Shown here: one piece after another, positions 1 to 7,412 of the stretch
Layout of the letters: every line of letters starts with the position of its first letter
How positions within the stretch are numbered: the first letter of the stretch is position 1
DNA from: Betaproteobacteria bacterium
Lineage (GTDB): Bacteria > Pseudomonadota > Gammaproteobacteria > Burkholderiales > SG8-39
Reading direction: 5' to 3'
DNA length: 12,039 nucleotides
NCBI GenBank assembly: GCA_019237595.1
Contig: JAFAGU010000350.1
Span: 1 to 12,039, forward strand
Program-made: the position numbers and the translations under genes
Notes under the pieces: generated by a model
What the model was told of the DNA's origin: nothing
The model's database searches: none
What the model saw: the letters and a program-made list of their open reading frames with translations, nothing else

Positions 1-3000
1 TGCGGCGTGGGCTTCGTTGCGCACATCAAGGGCAAGAAATCTCACACGATCGTCGAGCAGGGGCTGACGGTCCTTCGCAACCTCACTCACCGCGGCGCAG
101 TTGGCTGGGATCCGAAGCTCTCGGACGGCGCCGGGCTGCTGATCCAGATTCCGGATCGTTTCTATCGCGAGGAAATGGCGCGCCAGGGAGTGAAGCTCCC
201 GCCGGCCGGCCAATATGGCGTGGGCATGGTTTTCCTGCCCCGCGACCCGGCCTCCCGCATCGCATGCGAATACGAGATCGAGCGCGCGATCAAGGACGAG
301 GGCCAGGTGCTCCTCGGCTGGCGCGACGTGCCGGTCGACAACTCCGACCTCGCTGAGCCCGCGAAGAAGCTCGAGCCGGTCATCCGCCAGGTCTTCATCG
401 GGCGCGGCAAGCGGGTCACGGTCACCGATGCGCTCGAGCGCAAGCTCTACGTCATTCGCAAGAGCTCGGGACACGCCATCCAGGCGCTGCAGCTGCAGCA
501 TGGCAAGGAGTTCTACGTCCCCTCGATGTCGGCGCGCACGGTCGTCTACAAGGGAATGCTGCTCGCCTACCAAGTGGGCGAGTACTACCTCGACCTCAAG
601 GACGCACGCGTCGAGTCCGCCATCGCGATGGTGCATCAGCGCTTCTCGACCAACACGTTCCCTTCCTGGGACCTCGCGCATCCCTTCCGCCTGGTCTGCC
701 ACAACGGCGAGATCAACACCGTGCGCGGGAACCAGAACTGGGTGCGGGCTCGCCAGGGCGCCATCTCCTCCCCGATCCTCGGCGAGGACATCGACAAGCT
801 CTGGCCCCTCATCTACGACGGCCAGTCCGACTCCGCGTCTTTCGACAATGCGCTCGAGCTCCTCGTCATGGGGGGATACTCCGTCGCGCACGCGATGATG
901 ATGATGATCCCGGAGGCGTGGGAGAACCACGCGCTCATGGATCCGGCGCGGCGCGCGTTCTACGAGTACCACGCCGCGATGATGGAGCCGTGGGACGGGC
1001 CGGCCTCGATCGCCTTCACGGACGGCCGGCAGATCGGCGCCACGCTCGACCGCAACGGCCTGCGGCCCTCCCGCTACATCGTCACCGACGACGACCTCGT
1101 GATCATGGGCTCGGAGTGCGGGTGCCTGCCCGTGCCGGAGGAGCGCATCGTCAAGAAGTGGCGCCTGCAGCCGGGCAAGATGTTCCTCGTCGACCTGGAG
1201 AAGGGCCGGATCGTCGACGACCAGGAGCTGAAGGACGGGCTGGCAAGCGCGAAGCCCTACGCCGAATGGATCGAGCGCATCCGCGTGCGCCTCGACGAGG
1301 TCGAGAGCGAGAAGACGCCGCCCCTCAAGTCCTCCGTGCGGCTGCTCGACCGGCAGCAGGCGTTTGCGTACACGCAGGAAGACCTGAAATTCATCATGCA
1401 GCCGATGGCCGCGAACGGCGAGGAGCCGGTCGGGTCCATGGGCAACGACTCGCCGCTCGCGGTCCTTTCGAGCAAGAACAAGACGCTTTACCACTATTTC
1501 AAGCAGCTCTTCGCGCAGGTGACGAATCCCGCGATCGATCCGATCCGCGAGGAGCTCGTCATGTCGCTCGTTTCGTTCATCGGGCCCAAACCGAATCTGC
1601 TCGGCATCGACGAGCTCAATCCGCCGTTGCGGCTCGAGGTCTCGCAGCCCGTGCTGGATTTCTTCGAGATGGAGAAGATCCGGCACATCGAGCGCTACAC
1701 GGGCGGCAAGTTCAAGTCGCACGAGCTCGACATCACCTACCCGGTTTCCTGGGGCAAGGAGGCGGTCGAAGCGCGCCTTGCCTCGCTGGCCGCCCAGGCC
1801 GAGGACGCCGTGCGCTCCGGATATTCGATCATCGTTCTCTCCGACCGCAACCTCGACCGCGACCGCGTGGCCATCCCGGCGCTGCTCGCGCTTTCGGCGA
1901 TCCACCAGCACCTCGTCGGGAAGGGCCTTCGGACCTCCACGGGCCTGGTCGTCGAGACAGGCAGCGCGCGCGAAGTCCATCACTTTGCGCTCCTTGGCGG
2001 CTACGGCGCCGAAGCGGTCCATCCGTACCTTGCCCTCGAGAGCATCCTCCACATCCATTCGAAGGACCGCGCGGCGGCGTCCAAGGCAGTCAAGAACTAC
2101 GTCAAGGCCATCGGCAAGGGCCTGAAGAAGGTCATGTCGAAGATGGGCGTGTCCACCTACATGTCTTACACCGGCTCGCAGCTTTTCGAGGCGGTCGGGC
2201 TCTCGCGCTCCCTGGTCGACCGGTACTTCCGCGGCACGGCGTCCAATGTCGAAGGCATCGGCCTTTTCGACGTCGCCGAGGAAGCGCTCCGAGTGCACAG
2301 GGCGGCATTCGACGAGCACGATCCCGTGCTTGCCAACATGCTGGACGCGGGCGGCGAGTACGCATGGCGCGTGCGCGGCGAAGAGCACATGTGGACGCCC
2401 GAAGCGATCGCCAAGCTCCAGCATGCCTCGCGGGCCGGCTCCTACGCGACCTACAAGGACTACGCGCAGATCATCAACGACCAGTCCCGGCGCCACATGA
2501 CTTTCCGCGGCCTCTTCGATTTCCGGTTGGGCCTGCGTTCGCCGGTGCCGCTGGAGGAAGTTGAGCCCGCAGCCGAGATCGTAAAGCGCTTCTCCACCGG
2601 CGCCATGTCGCTTGGCTCCATCTCCACTGAAGCGCATACGACGCTCGCGGTCGCGATGAACCGCATCGGCGGCAAATCGAACACGGGCGAGGGCGGCGAG
2701 GACCGGCGCCGCTATGCGCCGATCCGCGAGGGCGAAACGCTCCAGTCGCGCCTCGGCAAGGGGCGGGTCGAGACCGACATCGTGCTGAAGCCCGGCGATT
2801 CCCTCAAGTCGAAGATCAAGCAAGTTGCCTCCGGCCGGTTCGGCGTGACCGCCGAGTACCTCGCGAGCGCGGAGATGCTGCAGATCAAGATCGCCCAGGG
2901 CGCTAAGCCCGGCGAAGGCGGCCAGCTTCCGGGGCGGAAGGTATCGGAGTACATCGCGGAGCTGCGCTTTTCGACGCCGGGGGTGGAGCTCATCTCGCCC

Positions 3001-4533
3001 CCGCCGCACCACGACATCTACTCGATCGAGGATCTCGCGCAGCTCATCCACGACCTGAAGAATGCCAACCCCTCGGCGCTCATTTCCGTGAAGCTCGTAT
3101 CGGAGGTCGGCGTCGGGACGATCGCCGCCGGCGTGTCCAAGGGCAAGTCGGATCACGTGACGATCTCCGGCCACGACGGCGGCACGGGCGCTTCGCCGTG
3201 GAGCTCGATCAAGCATGCGGGCACGCCTTGGGAGCTCGGGTTGGCCGAAACGCAGCAAACGCTCGTCTTGAACCGGCTGAGGGGCCGGATCTCGGTCCAG
3301 GTCGACGGGCAGATGAAGACCGGCCGCGACGTGGTCATCGGCGCGATCCTCGGCGCGGACGAATTCGGCTTCGCGACGGCGCCTCTCGTGGCCGAGGGCT
3401 GCATCATGATGAGGAAGTGCCACCTCAATACCTGTCCGGTCGGCGTCGCGACGCAGGACCCGGTCCTGCGCCGCAAGTTCACCGGCAAGCCCGAGCACGT
3501 GGTGAACTACTTCTTCTTCGTCGCCGAGGAGGTGCGCGAGCTGATGGCGAAGCTCGGCGTGCGCAAGCTCGACGAGCTCATCGGCCGCACGGAATTTCTC
3601 GACACGAAGAAGGGCATCGAGCACTGGAAGGCGCGCGGCCTGGACTTCTCGCGCATCTTCCACATGCCGGACGTTCCGGCGGACGTGGCGCGCTTCCGCT
3701 GCGAGCGCCAGGACCACGGGCTCGAGAAAGCGCTCGACAACCGCCTGATCGAGCTCGCGCGGCCGGCGATCGAGCGCGGCGAGAAGGTGACGATCGAGAC
3801 GCCGATCCGCAACATCAACCGCACCGTCGGGACGATGCTTTCGCACGAGATCGCGAAGCGCTACGGCCACGAGGGGCTCGCGGACGACACGATCCACGTC
3901 CGGCTCGCCGGCTCTGCCGGGCAGAGCTTCGGCGCGTTCCTCGCCAAGGGCGTGACCCTCGACCTGGTCGGTGACACGAACGACTATTGCGGCAAGGGAC
4001 TCTCCGGTGGCCGTATCTCGGTACAGCCTTCGCCGAAGTTCCGCGGCGACCCGGCGGAGAACATCATCACGGGCAACGTCGTCCTTTATGGCGCCATCGC
4101 AGGGGAGGCGTATTTCCGTGGCGTCGCGGGCGAGCGTTTCGCGGTCCGCAACTCCGGCGCCTCGGCGGTCGTCGAGGGCGTCGGCGACCACGGCTGCGAG
4201 TACATGACGGGCGGCACGGTGGTCGTGCTCGGCTCGACCGGTCGCAACTTCGCCGCCGGCATGTCGGGCGGGTTCGCCTATGTGCTGGACGAATCCGGTG
4301 GGTTCGCCAAGCGCTGCAATCCCGCGATGGTCGACCTCGAGCCGCTCGCCGAAGCCGAGGACGAGGCGCGCGTGAAGCGGCTCATCGAGAACCACGCCCG
4401 CTACACCAACTCGCGCCGCGCGGCGGAAGTGCTGGCGGAGTGGTCCAGGCATCGCTCGAAGTTCGTCAAGGTGTTCCCGAAGGAATACCGCCGGGCGCTC
4501 GCCGAGCTCGGCCAGAAGAAGGCAGCGGCGTAG
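1..4533 (+). CDS. gltB: Glutamate synthase (NADPH) large subunit, 5'-partial
   Basis: This is the alpha subunit of cytoplasmic glutamate synthase (GOGAT), which hydrolyses glutamine and passes the ammonia to 2-oxoglutarate. The first codon in the window is TGC, and the protein reads CGVGFVAH. This Cys is the N-terminal nucleophile of class II (Ntn) amidotransferases, so the start codon and any short propeptide lie upstream of the window. The GTG at base 7 is internal Val3, not a start. Counting Cys as 1, I see Arg31 in THRGAVGWD, the HQRFSTNT motif near 212, and CHNGEIN at 233-239 with the oxyanion Asn and Gly. The FMN-binding synthase domain (about 850-1200) contains GGKSNTGEGGED at 890-901 and SGHDGGTGAS near 1057. 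The 3Fe-4S ligands are Cys1134, Cys1140 and Cys1145. A glycine-rich GXGXG helix domain follows from about 1320. The 1510 residues visible match the family's full mature length, with no frameshift. It ends TAG three bases before gltD. Confidence 0.97.
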   Translation, partial: CGVGFVAHIKGKKSHTIVEQGLTVLRNLTHRGAVGWDPKLSDGAGLLIQIPDRFYREEMARQGVKLPPAGQYGVGMVFLPRDPASRIACEYEIERAIKDEGQVLLGWRDVPVDNSDLAEPAKKLEPVIRQVFIGRGKRVTVTDALERKLYVIRKSSGHAIQALQLQHGKEFYVPSMSARTVVYKGMLLAYQVGEYYLDLKDARVESAIAMVHQRFSTNTFPSWDLAHPFRLVCHNGEINTVRGNQNWVRARQGAISSPILGEDIDKLWPLIYDGQSDSASFDNALELLVMGGYSVAHAMMMMIPEAWENHALMDPARRAFYEYHAAMMEPWDGPASIAFTDGRQIGATLDRNGLRPSRYIVTDDDLVIMGSECGCLPVPEERIVKKWRLQPGKMFLVDLEKGRIVDDQELKDGLASAKPYAEWIERIRVRLDEVESEKTPPLKSSVRLLDRQQAFAYTQEDLKFIMQPMAANGEEPVGSMGNDSPLAVLSSKNKTLYHYFKQLFAQVTNPAIDPIREELVMSLVSFIGPKPNLLGIDELNPPLRLEVSQPVLDFFEMEKIRHIERYTGGKFKSHELDITYPVSWGKEAVEARLASLAAQAEDAVRSGYSIIVLSDRNLDRDRVAIPALLALSAIHQHLVGKGLRTSTGLVVETGSAREVHHFALLGGYGAEAVHPYLALESILHIHSKDRAAASKAVKNYVKAIGKGLKKVMSKMGVSTYMSYTGSQLFEAVGLSRSLVDRYFRGTASNVEGIGLFDVAEEALRVHRAAFDEHDPVLANMLDAGGEYAWRVRGEEHMWTPEAIAKLQHASRAGSYATYKDYAQIINDQSRRHMTFRGLFDFRLGLRSPVPLEEVEPAAEIVKRFSTGAMSLGSISTEAHTTLAVAMNRIGGKSNTGEGGEDRRRYAPIREGETLQSRLGKGRVETDIVLKPGDSLKSKIKQVASGRFGVTAEYLASAEMLQIKIAQGAKPGEGGQLPGRKVSEYIAELRFSTPGVELISPPPHHDIYSIEDLAQLIHDLKNANPSALISVKLVSEVGVGTIAAGVSKGKSDHVTISGHDGGTGASPWSSIKHAGTPWELGLAETQQTLVLNRLRGRISVQVDGQMKTGRDVVIGAILGADEFGFATAPLVAEGCIMMRKCHLNTCPVGVATQDPVLRRKFTGKPEHVVNYFFFVAEEVRELMAKLGVRKLDELIGRTEFLDTKKGIEHWKARGLDFSRIFHMPDVPADVARFRCERQDHGLEKALDNRLIELARPAIERGEKVTIETPIRNINRTVGTMLSHEIAKRYGHEGLADDTIHVRLAGSAGQSFGAFLAKGVTLDLVGDTNDYCGKGLSGGRISVQPSPKFRGDPAENIITGNVVLYGAIAGEAYFRGVAGERFAVRNSGASAVVEGVGDHGCEYMTGGTVVVLGSTGRNFAAGMSGGFAYVLDESGGFAKRCNPAMVDLEPLAEAEDEARVKRLIENHARYTNSRRAAEVLAEWSRHRSKFVKVFPKEYRRALAELGQKKAAA

Positions 4534-4536
4534 GGC

Positions 4537-6000
4537 ATGGGCAAGGTCACCGGCTTCCTGGAATACGCTCGCCTCGAGGAACCGCACGAGGAAGCCGAGG
4601 GACGCAAGCGGCATTACCGCGAGTTCGTCGTGCGGCTTTCCGACCCGGACGCTGCCGTCCAGGGCGCCCGGTGCATGGACTGCGGCACCCCTTTCTGCAT
4701 GTCCGGGTGCCCGGTAAGCAACATCATCCCGGACTGGAACGACCTCGTTTATCGCCAGGACTGGAAGGCGGCGATCGACGTCCTGCATTCCACAAACAAC
4801 TTCCCCGAATTCACAGGAAGGGTCTGCCCGGCACCTTGCGAGGAGGCCTGCGTGCTCCGGATCAATGCCGATCCCGTCGGCATTAAGTCGATCGAGCACG
4901 CGATCGTAGACAAGGCGTGGGAAGAAGGCTGGGTGCAGCCGCGTCTTGCCGCGCACAAGACGGGGAGGAAAGTCGCCATCGTCGGTTCCGGGCCCGCGGG
5001 GCTCGCCTGTGCGCAGCAGCTCGCGCGCGCCGGGCACGACGTGACCGTTTTCGAGAAGAGCGACCGCATCGGCGGGCTGCTCCGCTACGGCATCCCCGAT
5101 TTCAAGCTCGAGAAGGGCGGGATCGACCGGCGCCTCGAGCAGATGCGCCAGGAGGGCGTGAAATTCCGCCCCGGCGTCTTCATTGGCACGCAGCGGCCGG
5201 GACGCGGCGTGAACAACGACGCGCGGACGAACCTGCCGGCCGCCGATGTGCTCGCGAAGTTCGACGCCGTGGTCCTTGCCGGCGGCGCCGAGCAGCCGCG
5301 GGACCTTCCCGTCCCGGGCCGCGAGCTCGACGGCGTGCATTTCGCGATGGAATTCCTGCCGCTCCAGAACAAGCGCGTGGCGGGGGACCAGTCGGTGCGC
5401 GAGCTCTGGGCCACTGGGAAGCACGTCGTCATCATCGGAGGCGGCGACACGGGGTCGGACTGCGTCGGGACGTCCAACCGCCACGGCGCCGCGTCGGTCA
5501 CGCAGTTCGAGCTCTTGCCCATGCCGCCCGACGTCGAGCGCAATCCGGTATGGCCGTACTGGCCCACGCGCCTGCGCACCTCGTCTTCGCATGAGGAAGG
5601 CGCGAAGCGCGACTGGTCCATCGCCACCAAGACGTTTGTCGGCGAGGGCGGCAAGGTCAAGGTGTTGAAAGCCGTACGGCTGGAGTGGAAGGAAGGCAAG
5701 CCAACCGAGGTCCCCGGCTCGGAGTTCGAGCTGCCGGCGGATCTCGTTCTGCTCGCCATGGGATTCGTCTCGCCGCTGCAGTCGATGCTGGAAGAGTTTG
5801 GCGTCCAGAGGGACGCGCGCGGCAACGCTCGAGCCGAGACGGAGGGCCGCGGCGCCTACGCGACCTCGGTGCAAAAGGTTTTCGCCGCCGGCGACACACG
5901 CCGCGGCCAGTCGCTCGTGGTCTGGGCGATTCGCGAAGGCCGCCAGTGCGCCCGGGCGGTGGACGAGTTCCTCATGGGCTTTTCGGAGCTGCCTCGCTAG
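4537..6000 (+). CDS. gltD: Glutamate synthase (NADPH) small subunit
   Basis: This is the beta subunit of glutamate synthase: an FAD enzyme that takes electrons from NADPH and passes them through iron-sulfur clusters to the FMN and 3Fe-4S centre of GltB. The 487-residue length is normal for the family. The N-terminal cluster domain shows Cys46, Cys49, Cys54 and Cys58 in RCMDCGTPFCMSGCPV, then Cys97, Cys101 and Cys105. The FAD dinucleotide-binding motif VAIVGSGPAGLACA spans about 146-159, followed by the EKSDRIGGLLRYGIPDFKL segment. The NADPH-binding motif HVVIIGGGDTGSDC lies at about 296-309. The C-terminal FAD motif VFAAGDTRRGQSLVVWAI begins near 448. The ATG lies one codon past the gltB stop and in the same frame, so the two are surely co-transcribed and probably translationally coupled. 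The Shine-Dalgarno is weak: AAGAAGG at 4516-4522 is 14 bases away. The stop is TAG. Confidence 0.97.
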   Translation: MGKVTGFLEYARLEEPHEEAEGRKRHYREFVVRLSDPDAAVQGARCMDCGTPFCMSGCPVSNIIPDWNDLVYRQDWKAAIDVLHSTNNFPEFTGRVCPAPCEEACVLRINADPVGIKSIEHAIVDKAWEEGWVQPRLAAHKTGRKVAIVGSGPAGLACAQQLARAGHDVTVFEKSDRIGGLLRYGIPDFKLEKGGIDRRLEQMRQEGVKFRPGVFIGTQRPGRGVNNDARTNLPAADVLAKFDAVVLAGGAEQPRDLPVPGRELDGVHFAMEFLPLQNKRVAGDQSVRELWATGKHVVIIGGGDTGSDCVGTSNRHGAASVTQFELLPMPPDVERNPVWPYWPTRLRTSSSHEEGAKRDWSIATKTFVGEGGKVKVLKAVRLEWKEGKPTEVPGSEFELPADLVLLAMGFVSPLQSMLEEFGVQRDARGNARAETEGRGAYATSVQKVFAAGDTRRGQSLVVWAIREGRQCARAVDEFLMGFSELPR

Positions 6001-6010
6001 GCGCCTCGCC

Positions 6011-6031
6011 CGCGGATTTCCATAATCCGTG
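6011..6031 (+). other. Dyad / short hairpin between gltD and glmU
   Basis: The two arms at 6011-6018 and 6024-6031 are complementary over eight pairs (one of them G-U) around the five-base loop TCCAT. The core arms are CGGATT and AATCCG. No run of T follows, so it is not a standard intrinsic terminator. It could be a weak RNA hairpin at the end of the gltBD message or an operator-like dyad, since it lies directly upstream of a -10-like box. The function is unknown, and chance is possible for a stem of this size. Confidence 0.35.
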
Positions 6032-6033
6032 GA

Positions 6034-6046
6034 TACAATGAGTTAG
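6034..6046 (+). promoter_or_regulatory. Candidate -10 box for a glmU promoter
   Basis: TACAAT at 6034-6039 matches the sigma-70 -10 consensus TATAAT at five of six positions. A second near match, CATAAT, lies at 6021-6026. I see no good -35 hexamer at 16-18 bases upstream of either. A start about seven bases after TACAAT would fall at 6046-6047, on or next to the A of the glmU ATG, giving a leaderless message. The lack of a clear Shine-Dalgarno before glmU fits this, but read-through from gltBD cannot be excluded. Confidence 0.4.
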
Positions 6047-7408
6047 ATGTTCCTCGAAGTCATCGTCCTCGCAGCGGGCCAGGGCAAGCGCATGCGCTCG
6101 GACCTGCCCAAGGTGCTCCACCCGCTCGCCGGCCGGCCGCTCCTCGCGCACGTGCTCGAGACCGCCCGAGCGCTCACGCCCAAGCGAATCTTCGTCGTCC
6201 ACGGCCACGGTGCGCAGGCCGTGCAAGCTGCCTTTGCCGGCCAGCAGGATCTCGAGTGGGTCCTCCAGGCCGAGCAGCTCGGCACCGGACACGCCGTCCA
6301 GCAAGCGCTGCCGCGGCTGTCGAAGGACGCAATGGCACTCATCCTCTACGGAGACGTGCCGCTCATTGGGGCGCGGACGCTCGACGAGCTGGTTTCGGCC
6401 GCGCGCGAAGGCCTATCGCTTCTCACCGCCGAGCCTGCGGACGCGACCGCCTACGGTCGCCTGGTGCGTGACTCGAGCGGCCGAGTCGCTCGGATCGTCG
6501 AGCACAAGGATGCGTCCGAATCGGAGCGGGCGATCCGCGAGATCAACGCGGGCTTCTATGCCCTGAGCGTGGCGCGGCTCGCCGCCTGGCTTCCGAGGAT
6601 GAAGAACCAGAACGCGCAGAAGGAGTACTACCTCACCGACATCGTGGGCTTTGCCGTCGGCGAGGGCGTGCCCGTCGCCGCCGTGAAAGCGGCGGATCCG
6701 TGGGAAGTGGCCGGCGTGAACTCCAAGCGCGAGCTTGCGGAGCTGGAGCGCGAGGTGCAGCGGCGCGAGGCCGCTCGGCTGATGGAATCGGGAGCGACGC
6801 TCGCCGACCCTTCGCGGATCGATGTACGCGGGACGGTGCAGTGCGGCCGCGACGTATCCATCGACGTCAATTGCGTGTTCGAGGGCCGGGTCGCGCTCGG
6901 CGATGGCGTGGTCATCGGCCCGAATTGCGTCCTGCGAGATGTATCGATCGGTTCCGGCACTCAGGTGCTCGCGTTCTCGCACCTGCAGGAGGCCGAGGTC
7001 GGCGCCCATTGCCGCATCGGCCCCTACGCGCGGCTTCGTCCGGGAGCAACGCTCGCTGAGGACGTGCACGTAGGCAACTTCGTCGAAGTGAAGGCGAGCC
7101 GGCTGGGAGCGGGCTCCAAGGCGAACCACCTCGCCTATGTCGGCGATTCCCAGGTCGGCCGGCGCGTGAACATCGGCGCGGGCACGATCACGTGCAACTA
7201 CGACGGATCCGCCAAGCACCGCACGGTGATCGAGGACGAATGCTTCATCGGCTCCGACTCGACGCTCGTCGCGCCGGTGCGGATTTCCCGCGGCTCGTAT
7301 ATCGGCGCGGGCTCGACCATCACGAAGGACACGCCTCCCGGCCAGCTCACCGTCGGAAGGGCGAAGCAGGTCTCCATTCCTTCGTGGAAGCCGAAGAAAA
7401 AGGCCTAG
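6047..7408 (+). CDS. glmU: Bifunctional UDP-GlcNAc pyrophosphorylase / GlcN-1-P acetyltransferase
   Basis: GlmU catalyses the last two steps to UDP-N-acetylglucosamine: acetylation of glucosamine-1-phosphate by acetyl-CoA, then uridylylation by UTP. The product feeds peptidoglycan and lipid A synthesis. The 453 residues match the usual length (E. coli 456). The N-terminal nucleotidyltransferase domain (about 1-226) opens with the signature LAAGQGKRMRSDLPKVLH at 8-25, and the YGDVPL metal-site Asp is residue 103. The C-terminal left-handed beta-helix (about 245-440) shows hexapeptide repeats, RIGPYARLRPGA, and the KANHLAYVGD segment whose His361 corresponds to the catalytic His of the acetyltransferase site. 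NIGAGTITCNYDG follows. The ATG is the only sensible start, leaving seven residues before LAAG as in relatives. No Shine-Dalgarno is evident. It lies 46 bases after gltD and 4 bases before glmS. The stop is TAG. Confidence 0.97.
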   Translation: MFLEVIVLAAGQGKRMRSDLPKVLHPLAGRPLLAHVLETARALTPKRIFVVHGHGAQAVQAAFAGQQDLEWVLQAEQLGTGHAVQQALPRLSKDAMALILYGDVPLIGARTLDELVSAAREGLSLLTAEPADATAYGRLVRDSSGRVARIVEHKDASESERAIREINAGFYALSVARLAAWLPRMKNQNAQKEYYLTDIVGFAVGEGVPVAAVKAADPWEVAGVNSKRELAELEREVQRREAARLMESGATLADPSRIDVRGTVQCGRDVSIDVNCVFEGRVALGDGVVIGPNCVLRDVSIGSGTQVLAFSHLQEAEVGAHCRIGPYARLRPGATLAEDVHVGNFVEVKASRLGAGSKANHLAYVGDSQVGRRVNIGAGTITCNYDGSAKHRTVIEDECFIGSDSTLVAPVRISRGSYIGAGSTITKDTPPGQLTVGRAKQVSIPSWKPKKKA

Positions 7409-7412
7409 GGCG

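Noticed and set aside
918..2564. Long +3-frame open reading frame inside gltB
   Set aside because: It is Arg/Ala/Gly-rich translation of an alternative frame of gltB with no domain signature.
6011..6031. Intrinsic terminator after gltD
   Set aside because: The stem is short and is followed by GATACAATG rather than a T-run.
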